A stretch of 14,047 nt of DNA, taken from positions 1 through 14,047 of the forward strand of contig DASZBX010000011.1 in NCBI GenBank assembly GCA_035943635.1. Direction: 5' to 3'. Positions 1 through 7,601 of this stretch are shown here, in pieces. Numbering within the stretch: the first letter of the stretch is position 1; the number at the start of each line of letters is the position of its first letter. This DNA is from DASZBX01 sp035943635. GTDB taxonomy: Bacteria; Actinomycetota; Actinomycetes; Streptomycetales; Catenulisporaceae. A model generated the notes under the pieces. It was not told the origin of the DNA. It ran no database searches and saw only the letters and a list, made by a program, of their open reading frames with translations. The position numbers and the translations under genes are program-made.

Positions 1-2
1 AC

Positions 3-80
3 CTCGGCCGCCGCGAAGACTTCGACGAGACCTACCGAGCCGTAGCCGGCCTGGTCTCCGACCGCACCGCCGAGAGGTGA
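3..80 (+). CDS. C-terminal end of an unidentified protein (partial, cut by window start)
   Basis: The third + frame is open from the first base of the window and stops at TGA 78-80. It gives the 25-residue tail LGRREDFDETYRAVAGL followed by VSDRTAER. The tail is charged and helix-like, with GC-rich third codon positions, so it looks like true coding sequence. It is too short to name a family. Its last 49 bases overlap, antiparallel, the 3' end of the ABM gene on the minus strand, so the two genes converge and share sequence. Confidence 0.5.
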   Translation, partial: LGRREDFDETYRAVAGLVSDRTAER

Positions 81-433
81 TCACCCATCAGGCAACCCGC
101 CAGGCCAGCACGCCCCAAGGTCAATCGCGCACCCTGTCGTAAGTCGAAGTCGCCTTCGTAGTGCTCGACCACCGGGGGCGCGGCGAAGAACGGGCCGACG
201 GCTGCGCGCCATGCGGTGAACAGCTCGGAGCTGCGGAAACCGACCGTGTGGTGTTCCAACGTCTCCCAGCCGACCAGCAGCAGGAAGGTGCCGGGCGTCT
301 CGATCTGCTTGATCAGGCGGCCCCAGAGGTAGCCGGGGGACGCGGCGATCGACCGGTGTCCGACGGCGAACGCCTCCTCGAAGGCTGCTTCGTCGCCCGG
401 CGCGACGGTGAACACGGCGTGCTCGATGACCAT
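32..433 (-). CDS. Antibiotic biosynthesis monooxygenase (ABM) domain protein
   Basis: 133 aa. Residues 1-98 read as a single ABM/dimeric alpha-beta-barrel fold: a first strand (VIEHAVFTVAPGDE), a helix (AAFEEAFAVGHRSIAAS), PGYLWGRLIKQIE, the strand TFLLLVGWETLEHH, and a last strand ending VVEHYEGDFDL. Such proteins are small cytoplasmic dimers that act as cofactor-free oxygenases or have unknown roles. The typical fold ends near residue 98. The last ~35 residues (RLTLGRAG...RPATAR) are extra, and the tail runs antisense into the convergent gene, so it may be a read-through extension after loss of the original stop. ATG 431-433 has a GGAG-type ribosome site about 10 bases upstream. A TAACCT -10-like element lies at 486-481. 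It is on the same strand as the aldo/keto reductase, 106 bp away, and probably has its own promoter. Confidence 0.8.
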   Translation of the reverse strand: MVIEHAVFTVAPGDEAAFEEAFAVGHRSIAASPGYLWGRLIKQIETPGTFLLLVGWETLEHHTVGFRSSELFTAWRAAVGPFFAAPPVVEHYEGDFDLRQGARLTLGRAGLAGCLMGDHLSAVRSETRPATAR

Positions 434-539
434 GGGTGGTACTCCGTAAGGGTGGGGAACGGTGAACGTGATCGAGCCGCAGGTTAGCCCATTTGCGCGG
501 ACCGGTGTGTGGAGCTGATCCGGGCACTGAGCCGAGTGA

Positions 540-1517
<978 letters not shown>

Positions 1518-1588
1518 GGGGGAGTGCTCCTTTTGGGGATGTGAGTTCGTCGGGGCGGGGCGGTGTGGTGCGCGCTGGGGGATCCGGG

Positions 1589-1847
1589 CTACGAGTCCGG
1601 GTCGCGGGGGACGAGTTCGAGTGTGGCGGCGCGGGCTTGGGGGCTGATCATGCGGTCGACGATGCTCTTGTCGTGGCTGCGGTACTTGATGCGGAAGGCG
1701 TCGTCCAGGCGGTCTTCGACGGGGTCGGTGGCCGGTATGTCGATGCCGGTCGCTGCTGAGGGCGCCGTCGGGGCGCAGCGAGGAGATCTGCATCTCGTCG
1801 TGGGCGTCGATTTCGGACAGTTCCTGGTCGGTCCAGGGGGTGGGCAT
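1589..1847 (-). pseudogene. DUF2255 family gene with internal out-of-frame deletion
   Basis: The reading begins MPTPWTDQELSEIDAHDEMQ and continues to RPDGALS near 1755, the typical start of a DUF2255 protein. The family's central part (IWVVRVGDDLYVRS...W-type strand region, roughly 45-50 residues) is absent. In the next frame the C-terminal part appears: ATDPVEDRLDDAFRIKYRSH, then DKSIVDRMISPQARAATLELVPR, ending at TAG 1591-1589. The remaining 259 bp is 86 codons plus one base, so the junction near 1750-1765 shifts the frame. An intact relative has about 120-125 residues. The start ATG shares its A with the CMD stop (TGATG), a typical coupled operon arrangement, so the gene was once translated with its neighbours. 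The function of DUF2255 is unknown. Confidence 0.75.
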
Positions 1848-2191
1848 CAGTTTTCCTCCTGTTCTGCCTTCTCGGCCAGGACGGTCCGCAGGATGCCGAT
1901 CGCGCTCATCGCGGTGGGCCATCCGGAGTAGAACGCCAGGTGGGTGATGACTTCGACCAGTTCCTCCTGCGTCACGCCGTTGTCCAGGGCTCGGCGTAGG
2001 TGGCTGCCGAGTTGTTCGGTCCGGTAGAGGGCGACCAGCGAGGCGACGGTGATCAGGCTGCGGTCGCGGGGGGAGAGGCCTGGGCGTTCCCAGACGTCGG
2101 CGAAGACGACTTCGTCGGTCAGCTGCGCCAGCTTCGGGGCGATGTCGCCTACCATCTGCTGGCCGAGGGGTTGGGACTGTGTGGTGGTCAT
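1847..2191 (-). CDS. Carboxymuconolactone decarboxylase (CMD) family protein
   Basis: 114 aa. The CMD core is clear: WERPGLSPRDRSLITVASLV (34-53), LGSHLRRALDNGVTQEELVE (61-80) and HLAFYSGWPTAMSAIGI (84-100). There is no CxxC, so this belongs with the gamma-carboxymuconolactone-decarboxylase-like members rather than with AhpD peroxidase reductases. H64 and H84 sit where family histidines are usual. The substrate is unknown; in many bacteria such small proteins sit beside oxidoreductases in quinone or aromatic metabolism. ATG 2191 is preceded by GCAGGAGT (2204-2197). The stop overlaps the DUF2255 start by one base, so this is the first gene of a three-gene operon. A broken divergent regulator lies upstream. 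Confidence 0.9.
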   Translation of the reverse strand: MTTTQSQPLGQQMVGDIAPKLAQLTDEVVFADVWERPGLSPRDRSLITVASLVALYRTEQLGSHLRRALDNGVTQEELVEVITHLAFYSGWPTAMSAIGILRTVLAEKAEQEEN

Positions 2192-2312
2192 GGGGGACTC
2201 CTGCGGGGCGAAAAGGGCGGCGTGGCGGTGGCGGGGTGATCGGGATTCTTCCCTTTCCACCTTGCCACGATCGCGGCGTTGATTCCTCCTGCGCGGGGGT
2301 CTCTGCTGTTCC

Positions 2313-2329
2313 AGGTAACACCGGTACCT
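2313..2329. promoter_or_regulatory. Inverted repeat AGGTA-N7-TACCT, possible operator
   Basis: AGGTA (2313-2317) and TACCT (2325-2329) form a 5-bp inverted repeat with 7 bases between. It lies in the divergent region between the CMD operon and the truncated XRE-type regulator, 24 bases before the TAGTCT -10-like element of the regulator. XRE/MmyB-like regulators usually bind in such divergent regions, so this is a candidate site for the lost regulator. The arms are short and chance cannot be excluded. Confidence 0.3.
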
Positions 2330-2365
2330 CCCAGGGGCCGCGAGGCCGGACGTAGTCTGGTACTC

Positions 2366-2461
2366 ATGGACGCCCCCAGCGAGTTCCGCGACTTTCTCGC
2401 CTCCCGTCCGCGCCAAGATCACGCCGGAGCAGGCCGGGCTGCCGATGTCGGGCCGCCACCC
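2366..2461 (+). pseudogene. 5' remnant of an XRE/MmyB-like helix-turn-helix regulator, frameshifted and truncated
   Basis: From ATG 2366 the reading is MDAPSEFRDFLASR, the usual start of actinobacterial MmyB-like XRE regulators (M-x5-LREFLxSRRARxTPEQAGLP). After CGT (2405-2407) the frame is lost by one extra base. In the +1 frame the family pattern resumes: RAKITPEQAGLPMSGRHP (2409-2461). After that the expected RVPGLRREEVAxLAG segment is absent and nothing further of the family is seen, so about 90 percent of the gene is missing. TAGTCT at 2353-2358, eight bases before the ATG, suggests that the original transcript was nearly leaderless. Genes of this type are commonly divergent from oxidoreductase operons and control them, which fits the position opposite the CMD/AKR operon. 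Confidence 0.7.
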
Positions 2462-2658
2462 TTGATCAGGGGGAGGGAGCTGGAAGTGCAGTTCCTCCCG
2501 GGTTGGGCGGATCGGTCGGGCCGGCCGGCTCTGGTGGGGCGAGTGGATCAAGTGGACATCCGCATGGGGCCCGCGGGTACCTGAGCAGGGCCGGGTTTTC
2601 TGTACTGTGGCAGTGGCTGGTTTGCCGTATTGTCTCGACCCCTCGAGGAGCAGAACCC
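2462..2658. other. Intergenic stretch; no gene recognised
   Basis: Between the regulator remnant and the cysteine-desulfurase-like gene no reading frame has recognisable homology or good codon bias. TATTGT (2628-2633) is the best -10-like hexamer for the downstream gene, but no convincing -35 element is present. Together with 2192-2365 this makes up the 467-bp region between the divergent CMD operon and the next intact gene. Confidence 0.4.
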
Positions 2659-3876
2659 ATGGCTTACGACGTCGCTGAGATCCGAGCCGCCTACCCGGCG
2701 CTGGCTGACGGGTTCGCCTACCTCGATGGCGCGGCCGGGACGCAGGTCCCGACACCGGTGATCGACGCCATCACCGAGGCCTACCGGGAGGGCATCGGCA
2801 ACTCGGGCGGCGTGTTTCCGGCAAGCGCCCGGTCCGATGCCTTCGTGGCCGGGGCTCGGCAGGCGGTGGCCGATCTGGTCGGCGGGCAGGCTGAGGGTGT
2901 GGTGCTCGGGCCGAACATGACGACTCTGACGTTCCGGTTCGCCTGGACTCTGGGGTTGGGATGGGGGCCGGGTGACGAGATCGTGCTGTCCCGGCTCGAC
3001 CATGACGCGAACGTGCGACCGTGGGTCCATGCGGCGGAGCGGTCCGGTGCGACGGTTCGTTGGGCCGAGGTGGATACGTCTACCGGGCAGCTGCCCGTCG
3101 AGCAGTATGACGGGTTGCTGAACGAGCGGACCCGGTTGGTGGCGGTTACCGCTGCGAGCAACATCCTGGGCATCAAGCCGGACGTGGCCGCGATCGCGGC
3201 GAAGGCTCATGCGGTGGGGGCGCTGGTGTATGTCGACGGCGTGCACTCGACCGCGCATGGGCCGACGACGATGAGCGCGCTGGGGGCTGACTTCTATGCG
3301 ACCAGTTCGTACAAGTGGTCTGGGCCGCATCTTGGTGCGGTTGTCGCCGATCCGGGGTTGCTGGGGACGTTGCGTCCGCACAAGTTGCGGCCGTCGTCCG
3401 ATGAGGTTCCCGAGCGGTTCGAGACGGGGACGCCGCCGTTTGCCGATCTGGCCGGGTTGGTGGCGGCGGTTGAGCACCTTGCGTCGCTGGACCCTGTTGC
3501 GGCCGGGGCCGGGGGCGGTGGGCGTCGTGCTCGGCTGCTTGCGTCGCTGGGGGCCGCGGAAGCCCATGAGCTCAAGCTTTATGACGTGTTGGTGGGCGGG
3601 CTTGCCCAGTTGCCGGGGGTGCGGACTTACGGGGAGTCCGCGCAGCGGACGGCTACGGCTTACTTCACCGTTGCCGGGACGACTCCGCAGCAGGTCGCGG
3701 AGCACTTGGCTTCGCGGCGGATCAATGTGTGGAGTGGGCATTGCTATGCCTGGGAGCTGACCGGCGCGCTGGGTATTCGGGATAGTGGTGGGGCTGTGCG
3801 CGCGGGATTGGTTCACTACAACGACCAAGATGACGTTGAGCGGCTGCTCACGGCAGTGGCGGAACTTGCGGGCTGA
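2659..3876 (+). CDS. Cysteine desulfurase-like aminotransferase class V protein
   Basis: 405 aa, a PLP-dependent fold-type I enzyme close to the VC1184-type cysteine-desulfurase-like family. AYLDGAAGTQVPTPV (20-34) is the substrate-side start. H115 (SRLDHDAN) stacks on the PLP ring, and N168 (TAASNILGIKP) and D193/H196 (VYVDGVHSTAH) are cofactor contacts. K219 (TSSYKWSGPHLG) is the Schiff-base lysine. RFETGTPPFADLAG (253-266) and a C-terminal domain ending VHYNDQDDVERLL follow. Near the usual catalytic-cysteine loop it reads VWSGHCYAWEL, with C362 one residue earlier than in SufS-like GHHCA. Real cysteine desulfurase activity is therefore uncertain, and a lyase or other PLP reaction is possible. 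ATG 2659 has GAGGAG at 2645-2650. No partner Fe-S genes are nearby. It uses more T-ending and TTG/GGG codons than the genes right of 7871. Confidence 0.9.
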   Translation: MAYDVAEIRAAYPALADGFAYLDGAAGTQVPTPVIDAITEAYREGIGNSGGVFPASARSDAFVAGARQAVADLVGGQAEGVVLGPNMTTLTFRFAWTLGLGWGPGDEIVLSRLDHDANVRPWVHAAERSGATVRWAEVDTSTGQLPVEQYDGLLNERTRLVAVTAASNILGIKPDVAAIAAKAHAVGALVYVDGVHSTAHGPTTMSALGADFYATSSYKWSGPHLGAVVADPGLLGTLRPHKLRPSSDEVPERFETGTPPFADLAGLVAAVEHLASLDPVAAGAGGGGRRARLLASLGAAEAHELKLYDVLVGGLAQLPGVRTYGESAQRTATAYFTVAGTTPQQVAEHLASRRINVWSGHCYAWELTGALGIRDSGGAVRAGLVHYNDQDDVERLLTAVAELAG

Positions 3877-3955
3877 CTCGGGGCGGGCGGCGGGGGAGGG
3901 GGAGGTGTGACGTAGATGTGTTCGTGAAAGCCGGGACGTGGTATCGGGTGGCGGT

Positions 3956-3961
3956 TAGACT
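3956..3961 (+). promoter_or_regulatory. Putative -10 element TAGACT
   Basis: TAGACT matches the actinobacterial TANNNT -10 pattern and lies 11 bases before ATG 3972 and 78 bases before ATG 4039. It is the best promoter candidate for the STAND-like gene. No good -35 hexamer is visible 16-18 bases upstream. Confidence 0.35.
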
Positions 3962-3971
3962 CTGCGGCAGG

Positions 3972-4064
3972 ATGGAATCAGGGCCCGAGATCGCCTGTGC
4001 GCTGAATCCGCAGGATTACGTCACCAGATGGGCAACGTATGAGCACGGGTTCTTGGGCCGGCGA
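3972..4064 (+). pseudogene. Possible 5' remnant of a small gene overlapping the STAND-like gene start
   Basis: ATG 3972 opens a frame reading MESGPEIACALNPQDYVTR, then WATYEHGFLGRR. This looks like genuine coding sequence, like the first ~30 residues of small actinobacterial proteins beginning EIACxLxPxDxxxR. Beyond about 4064 the frame becomes an Arg/Gly-rich shadow of the next gene, which starts in another frame at 4039. Either a small gene was truncated by the arrival of the STAND-like gene, or this is a short leader peptide. The similarity is from memory of family style, not from an alignment. Confidence 0.3.
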
Positions 4065-6306
4065 GGGCGGCAGCGGCGTTCGGGGGCGGGTTGTCGTCGG
4101 CGGGTATGTGGTGTCGGTGGCGGCGTGCGGGTCGAGTGTGGTGGTCGATCGGGACCGGGCGTCGGTGCGGCCGGAGTCGCGGCGGCCGGTTGGGGTGTTG
4201 CCGCGGCGCGGGGATGAGGCGCTGATTGGGCGTGAGGCGGAGTGGCGTGAGGTGGCCGCCGGGGTTGCGATGGGTGGGCCGGTGCAGGTCCATGGGCCGC
4301 GGGGTGTGAGTAAGAGTGCTTTCTTACGGTATGCCGCGCGGCAGCTGGCGGAGCGGGGGCGGCCGGTGGTGTTTCTCGATGCGGCCGGGCGGGATCCGGG
4401 GGATGTGGTACAGGATATCTTCGAAGCCTGTTATGGCTCGCCGGGGTATGTGCCCGATGCCATCATCCGCCGGATGTTGTTGCAGGTCGCACGGTTGACG
4501 GTTGTCGTGGACGGGTTGGCGTGCGGGGCGGGGAAGCTGGGGGCGTTTCTTGAGGCCGTGCCGGCTTCTGTTGCGGTGGTCGGGGTGGAGCGGGCGCAAT
4601 CGGTGGGGGCGGGGTGTTCGGTTGCGCTGGGTGAGCCGGTCGAGTGGCCGTTGGCGGGGGCGTCGGCTGAGTGCGCGTTGGACGTGGTGCCAGGGGCCGG
4701 TGCGCGGGAACGGTGGGTTGTCGCGTTGCTTGCGCTCGCTGGGGCGGGCGGGGTGGACGCGGACTTGTTCGCGCTGTCGTCTGGGGTGATCGATGGGGGA
4801 GGCGGGGCGCTGGAGGTGCTTGATGGGCTGATTTCGTTGGCAATCGTGGAGGAGAGCGAGCTCGGGTATCGGGTTGTCTCGGATCTGCGGGGTGTTGAAG
4901 ATTGTGAGTTGGGCGTTGAGGAATTGGAGCGGGTTGGTCAGGCGCTGACGGGGTGGGCGGCGGATCTTGACGTTGATCCGGTGCGGGTGGCTGCGCATGC
5001 GGGGCTGATTGTGGGGGTTGTCGGGGCGTTGGTTGCCGCTGACAGGGCGGAAGCGGGAGTGCGGCTGGCTCGTGCGGCGGCGCCGGGAGTGGCGTGTTCG
5101 TTGCGGTTGGGGGCTTGGCGGCGGGTGCTTGATCAGGGGGCGGCTGCGGCCAAGGCGGCTGGGGACGCTTTGGCGGAGGCGTACTTTCGACACGAGACCG
5201 GGGTGCGGTTTCTGGCTGGGGGCAGCCCGGTTGCTGCGGCTGCGGTGTTGGCCAGTGCGGTGGAGTTGTGGGGTGAGCTGGGGCGGGATGAGCTGGCGGA
5301 TCGTGCGCGGGCGGTGCGGGTGATCGCCGTTGAGGCGGCGGCCAAGGCGGGGCCGACGGCTGGGCCACTGGTGACGGCCGGTGGGGATGGGCGTGGGGGA
5401 GGCCGAGGGGCTGCGGGAGGTTCTGCGGCCGTGTTGGTTGGGGGGAGCGGGCGGAAGCAGCCTCGGAGCGTGATGGTGGTGGGGGCTGCGGTTACCGTTG
5501 CTGCGGCGTCGGTCATTGGGGCGGTTGCGACTCGGGCGTCTACCCCGGCGGCGGCGGGCGCGGGGGCGATGACCAGGCCGGTTGTGATGGCTGGTGTTGT
5601 GCCGGTTGGGCTTCCGATCAAGGCGTGTCCTGCGGTGGCGGGGGTCGTGCCTGCGCCGGTCGTGCCGGTGGTGGGGATGCCGTCGGGGGTGTCGCTGCCT
5701 GTGCTGGCGGGTCTGTTTTCTGCTCCGGTACGGTTCGGGGCGGGGGATCCGCGCGGCGGGACGCCGTTCGACCTGGTCGGGCCGTTGGCGGATCGGTGTG
5801 TCACCGCCTTGGACATCATGGACGAGCAGGAGACGGCCTTCGAGGTCGTTTCGCCGGTGGACGGGCTCGATGACGTGGATCTCCAGGTCATCACAGGGGC
5901 CGAAGACGTGAAGGCGCACGCGGGGTGTGTTGCGTTGCTGGTTTCGGCGGCTGGTGGCAGCAGGTGTGCGGACGGGGATGTGCCGCAGGAGGGGGAGGCT
6001 ATTGATACCGGGATGGTTGGGGCTTCGGCGGCGGTCGGGTATTTTCCGGAGTCTGCTGCGAGTTCGGTTGTCTCTCTCCGGGTTGTGGAGGACGGGTCTG
6101 AGGGCGGGGAGCCGTTCTATGGGGAATATATCTGTACATTGACTGCCAAGTCGGAGTCGTTGTGTGAGAACGGGATGGCTTACTTCTTGTATGAGTACGC
6201 TGAGGTGAATGGGCGGCCGGCGCAAGGCCTGCCGGCTGCGGATGCGGCTGTCGAGCGGTTTGTCGGGTCGGTGTCGGGATATGGCGGCGCGGACGCCTCA
6301 CGGTGA
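4039..6306 (+). CDS. STAND-like P-loop protein with one transmembrane helix and a cysteine-containing outer domain
   Basis: 755 aa. Residues 1-48 are a Gly/Val-rich lead. RPVGVLPRRGDEALIGREAEW (49-69) opens a STAND/NB-ARC-like nucleotide module. Walker A is GPRGVSKS (86-93), where relatives have GPxGVGKS. DIFEACYGSPGYVPD (126-140) is a family hallmark. Walker B is TVVVDGLACG (154-163), where relatives carry DDLDC, so the second acid is lost and ATP hydrolysis is doubtful. Residues about 330-430 form alpha-helical TPR-like hairpins. A Gly-rich linker and KQPR precede one transmembrane helix (477-500). An Ala/Val/Pro-rich stretch and an outer domain (about 560-750) with C587, C630, C643, C699, C709 and C530 follow. 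By the positive-inside rule the ATPase is cytoplasmic. ATG 4039 is the only start after the in-frame stop at 4003; its ribosome site is weak. A rare TTA codon occurs at 4324. Role unknown; signalling or stress sensing is plausible. Confidence 0.8.
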   Translation: MSTGSWAGEGGSGVRGRVVVGGYVVSVAACGSSVVVDRDRASVRPESRRPVGVLPRRGDEALIGREAEWREVAAGVAMGGPVQVHGPRGVSKSAFLRYAARQLAERGRPVVFLDAAGRDPGDVVQDIFEACYGSPGYVPDAIIRRMLLQVARLTVVVDGLACGAGKLGAFLEAVPASVAVVGVERAQSVGAGCSVALGEPVEWPLAGASAECALDVVPGAGARERWVVALLALAGAGGVDADLFALSSGVIDGGGGALEVLDGLISLAIVEESELGYRVVSDLRGVEDCELGVEELERVGQALTGWAADLDVDPVRVAAHAGLIVGVVGALVAADRAEAGVRLARAAAPGVACSLRLGAWRRVLDQGAAAAKAAGDALAEAYFRHETGVRFLAGGSPVAAAAVLASAVELWGELGRDELADRARAVRVIAVEAAAKAGPTAGPLVTAGGDGRGGGRGAAGGSAAVLVGGSGRKQPRSVMVVGAAVTVAAASVIGAVATRASTPAAAGAGAMTRPVVMAGVVPVGLPIKACPAVAGVVPAPVVPVVGMPSGVSLPVLAGLFSAPVRFGAGDPRGGTPFDLVGPLADRCVTALDIMDEQETAFEVVSPVDGLDDVDLQVITGAEDVKAHAGCVALLVSAAGGSRCADGDVPQEGEAIDTGMVGASAAVGYFPESAASSVVSLRVVEDGSEGGEPFYGEYICTLTAKSESLCENGMAYFLYEYAEVNGRPAQGLPAADAAVERFVGSVSGYGGADASR

Positions 6307-6307
6307 G

Positions 6308-6322
6308 AGGCGGGCGCCGCCT
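6308..6322. terminator. Small hairpin between convergent genes
   Basis: AGGCGG (6308-6313) and CCGCCT (6317-6322) form a 6-bp GC stem with a 3-base loop. It fills most of the 27-bp space between the stop codons of the STAND-like gene (+) and the AICAR transformylase gene (-). There is no T run, so it could be a weak bidirectional terminator at most. Confidence 0.3.
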
Positions 6323-6333
6323 GGCGATGGGCG

Positions 6334-7491
6334 TCAGTGGTGGAAGAGGCGGATCCCGGTGCGCAGCAAGGTGATTCCGTACTCGTCGCAGGCGGCCTGG
6401 ACGTCGTCGGAGCGGATGGAGCCTCCGGGTTCTGCGATGACCGAGACGTTGCGGCGGGCGGCGTGGTCGACGTTGTCGCGGAACGGCAGCGCGCCGTCCG
6501 AGGTGAACGCCACGTCGGCCAGCCCGGCGGCCCATTCGCGGCGGTCGGCGTCGGTCAGGTCGGGGGCGGGAGAGGTCAGCGCCTCGGCGAAGCGGGCCTG
6601 TTCGTCGGGGGTGAGGTCGCCGTCCAGGTAGCGGATCTGCCAGTTGATCCGGTCCGCCAGGCGGGTGCCCTCCTGGAAGGTCAGGGCCCGCACGGACGGA
6701 TGGCGGCGCAGCCACCAGGTGTCGGTCTTGGCTCCGGCCAGCCGGGTGCAGTCGACGCGGGACTGCTGGCCGGCGCCGATGCCCAGGGTCACGCCGTCGC
6801 GCAGGTAGCAGGTGGAGTTCGACTGGGTGAAGCGCAGGACGACCTGGCCGAGCAGCAGGTCCTCGATCGCCTGGGCGGAAGGCGCGGCACCGGTGACGTG
6901 GGTGAACTGGTCCTTGGTCAGGGGTGCGTTGTCGCGGTCCTGGGTCAGGGACACGCCGTAGAACTCGCGGGTCTCCCTTGCCGGCGGGACGAAGTCCTCC
7001 TCCGCCTCCATGATCAGGAAGCTGCCTTTCTTCTTCTTCGACAGGCGGGCGATCACGCCGGGTTCGAAGCCGGGGGCGATGATCCCGTCGCAGAAGACGC
7101 GGGAGAGGAACGCTGCCAGTTCGTCGTCGACCGGGCGGGAGACGGCGGCGAAGTCGCCGTAGGAGGACTTCGGATCGGCGTCGCGGGCGCGGATGTAGGC
7201 GCTGGCGGTCTCGCCGACCGTGTCCGGGTCGACGCCGTACAGGGCCGCGGTGGCCTCGTCGATCGGGCCTGCGGCGGCCGCGCCGGCCGGAGAGACGTGC
7301 TTGAACGAGGCGGCCACCGGCTTGCCCAGCGCCTGGCCGGCCTGGTGCACCAGCTGCCAGGCGTTGAGCGCGTCGAGAACATTGATATACGAGGGCTGTC
7401 CGTTCAGCAGGGTCACCGGCCAGGATCCCGGCGTCACCGGGGCCGCCTCGGCCGTGGCCTGCTGGGGGTTGACTCCGTAGCGAAGTTTCAC
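6334..7491 (-). CDS. Stand-alone AICAR transformylase (phosphoribosylaminoimidazolecarboxamide formyltransferase)
   Basis: 385 aa. It transfers the formyl group of 10-formyl-THF to AICAR to give FAICAR, the penultimate step of purine synthesis. It corresponds to the C-terminal half of bifunctional PurH and lacks the N-terminal IMP cyclohydrolase domain. Visible motifs are LRYGVNPQQ (3-11), LLNGQPSYINVLDALNAW (28-45), the catalytic Lys64-His65 in SFKHVSPAGAA, SRVFCDGIIAPGFE (130-143), LRFTQSNSTCYL (219-230), GIGAGQQSRVDC (237-248), SDGALPFRDNVDHA (331-344) and the terminal RLFHH. GTG 7491 is chosen because homology begins at LRYG and AAAGAGAGAC precedes it; the frame is open upstream to 7785. 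A -10-like TAGCCT lies at 7540-7535. It is not among other pur genes, so it is probably a paralogue of a chromosomal purH. It is divergent from lacI. Confidence 0.92.
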   Translation of the reverse strand: MKLRYGVNPQQATAEAAPVTPGSWPVTLLNGQPSYINVLDALNAWQLVHQAGQALGKPVAASFKHVSPAGAAAAGPIDEATAALYGVDPDTVGETASAYIRARDADPKSSYGDFAAVSRPVDDELAAFLSRVFCDGIIAPGFEPGVIARLSKKKKGSFLIMEAEEDFVPPARETREFYGVSLTQDRDNAPLTKDQFTHVTGAAPSAQAIEDLLLGQVVLRFTQSNSTCYLRDGVTLGIGAGQQSRVDCTRLAGAKTDTWWLRRHPSVRALTFQEGTRLADRINWQIRYLDGDLTPDEQARFAEALTSPAPDLTDADRREWAAGLADVAFTSDGALPFRDNVDHAARRNVSVIAEPGGSIRSDDVQAACDEYGITLLRTGIRLFHH

Positions 7492-7534
7492 AGCGTCTCT
7501 CTTTCGGACGGCGGCTGTCGTCTGCTCCGGAACC

Positions 7535-7540
7535 AGGCTA
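7535..7540 (-). promoter_or_regulatory. Putative -10 element (TAGCCT) for the AICAR transformylase gene
   Basis: On the minus strand TAGCCT reads from 7540 to 7535, which would give a leader of roughly 35-40 bases before GTG 7491. A -35 element is not obvious. The GAGAGCGCTCTC site at 7602-7613 lies about 62 bases upstream of it. Confidence 0.3.
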
Positions 7541-7601
7541 GTGGGTCTTGATCGGCGGCGGGCGGAGACGGTGCGCAGTGCGCGGAATCCGGCGATCATG
7601 A

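Noticed and set aside
2188..2268. GTG-started 26-residue leader ORF overlapping the CMD start as ATGA
   Set aside because: The nearest AGGAGG is about 16 bases away, the peptide is Pro/Arg-rich without pattern, and the overlap can be chance.
4324..6225. 633-codon minus-strand frame opposite the STAND-like gene
   Set aside because: Arg/Pro/His-rich shadow; the + strand frame has the recognisable motifs and transmembrane helix.
6334..7491. Full bifunctional PurH
   Set aside because: The IMP cyclohydrolase (MGS-like) domain is absent; only the AICAR transformylase part is encoded.
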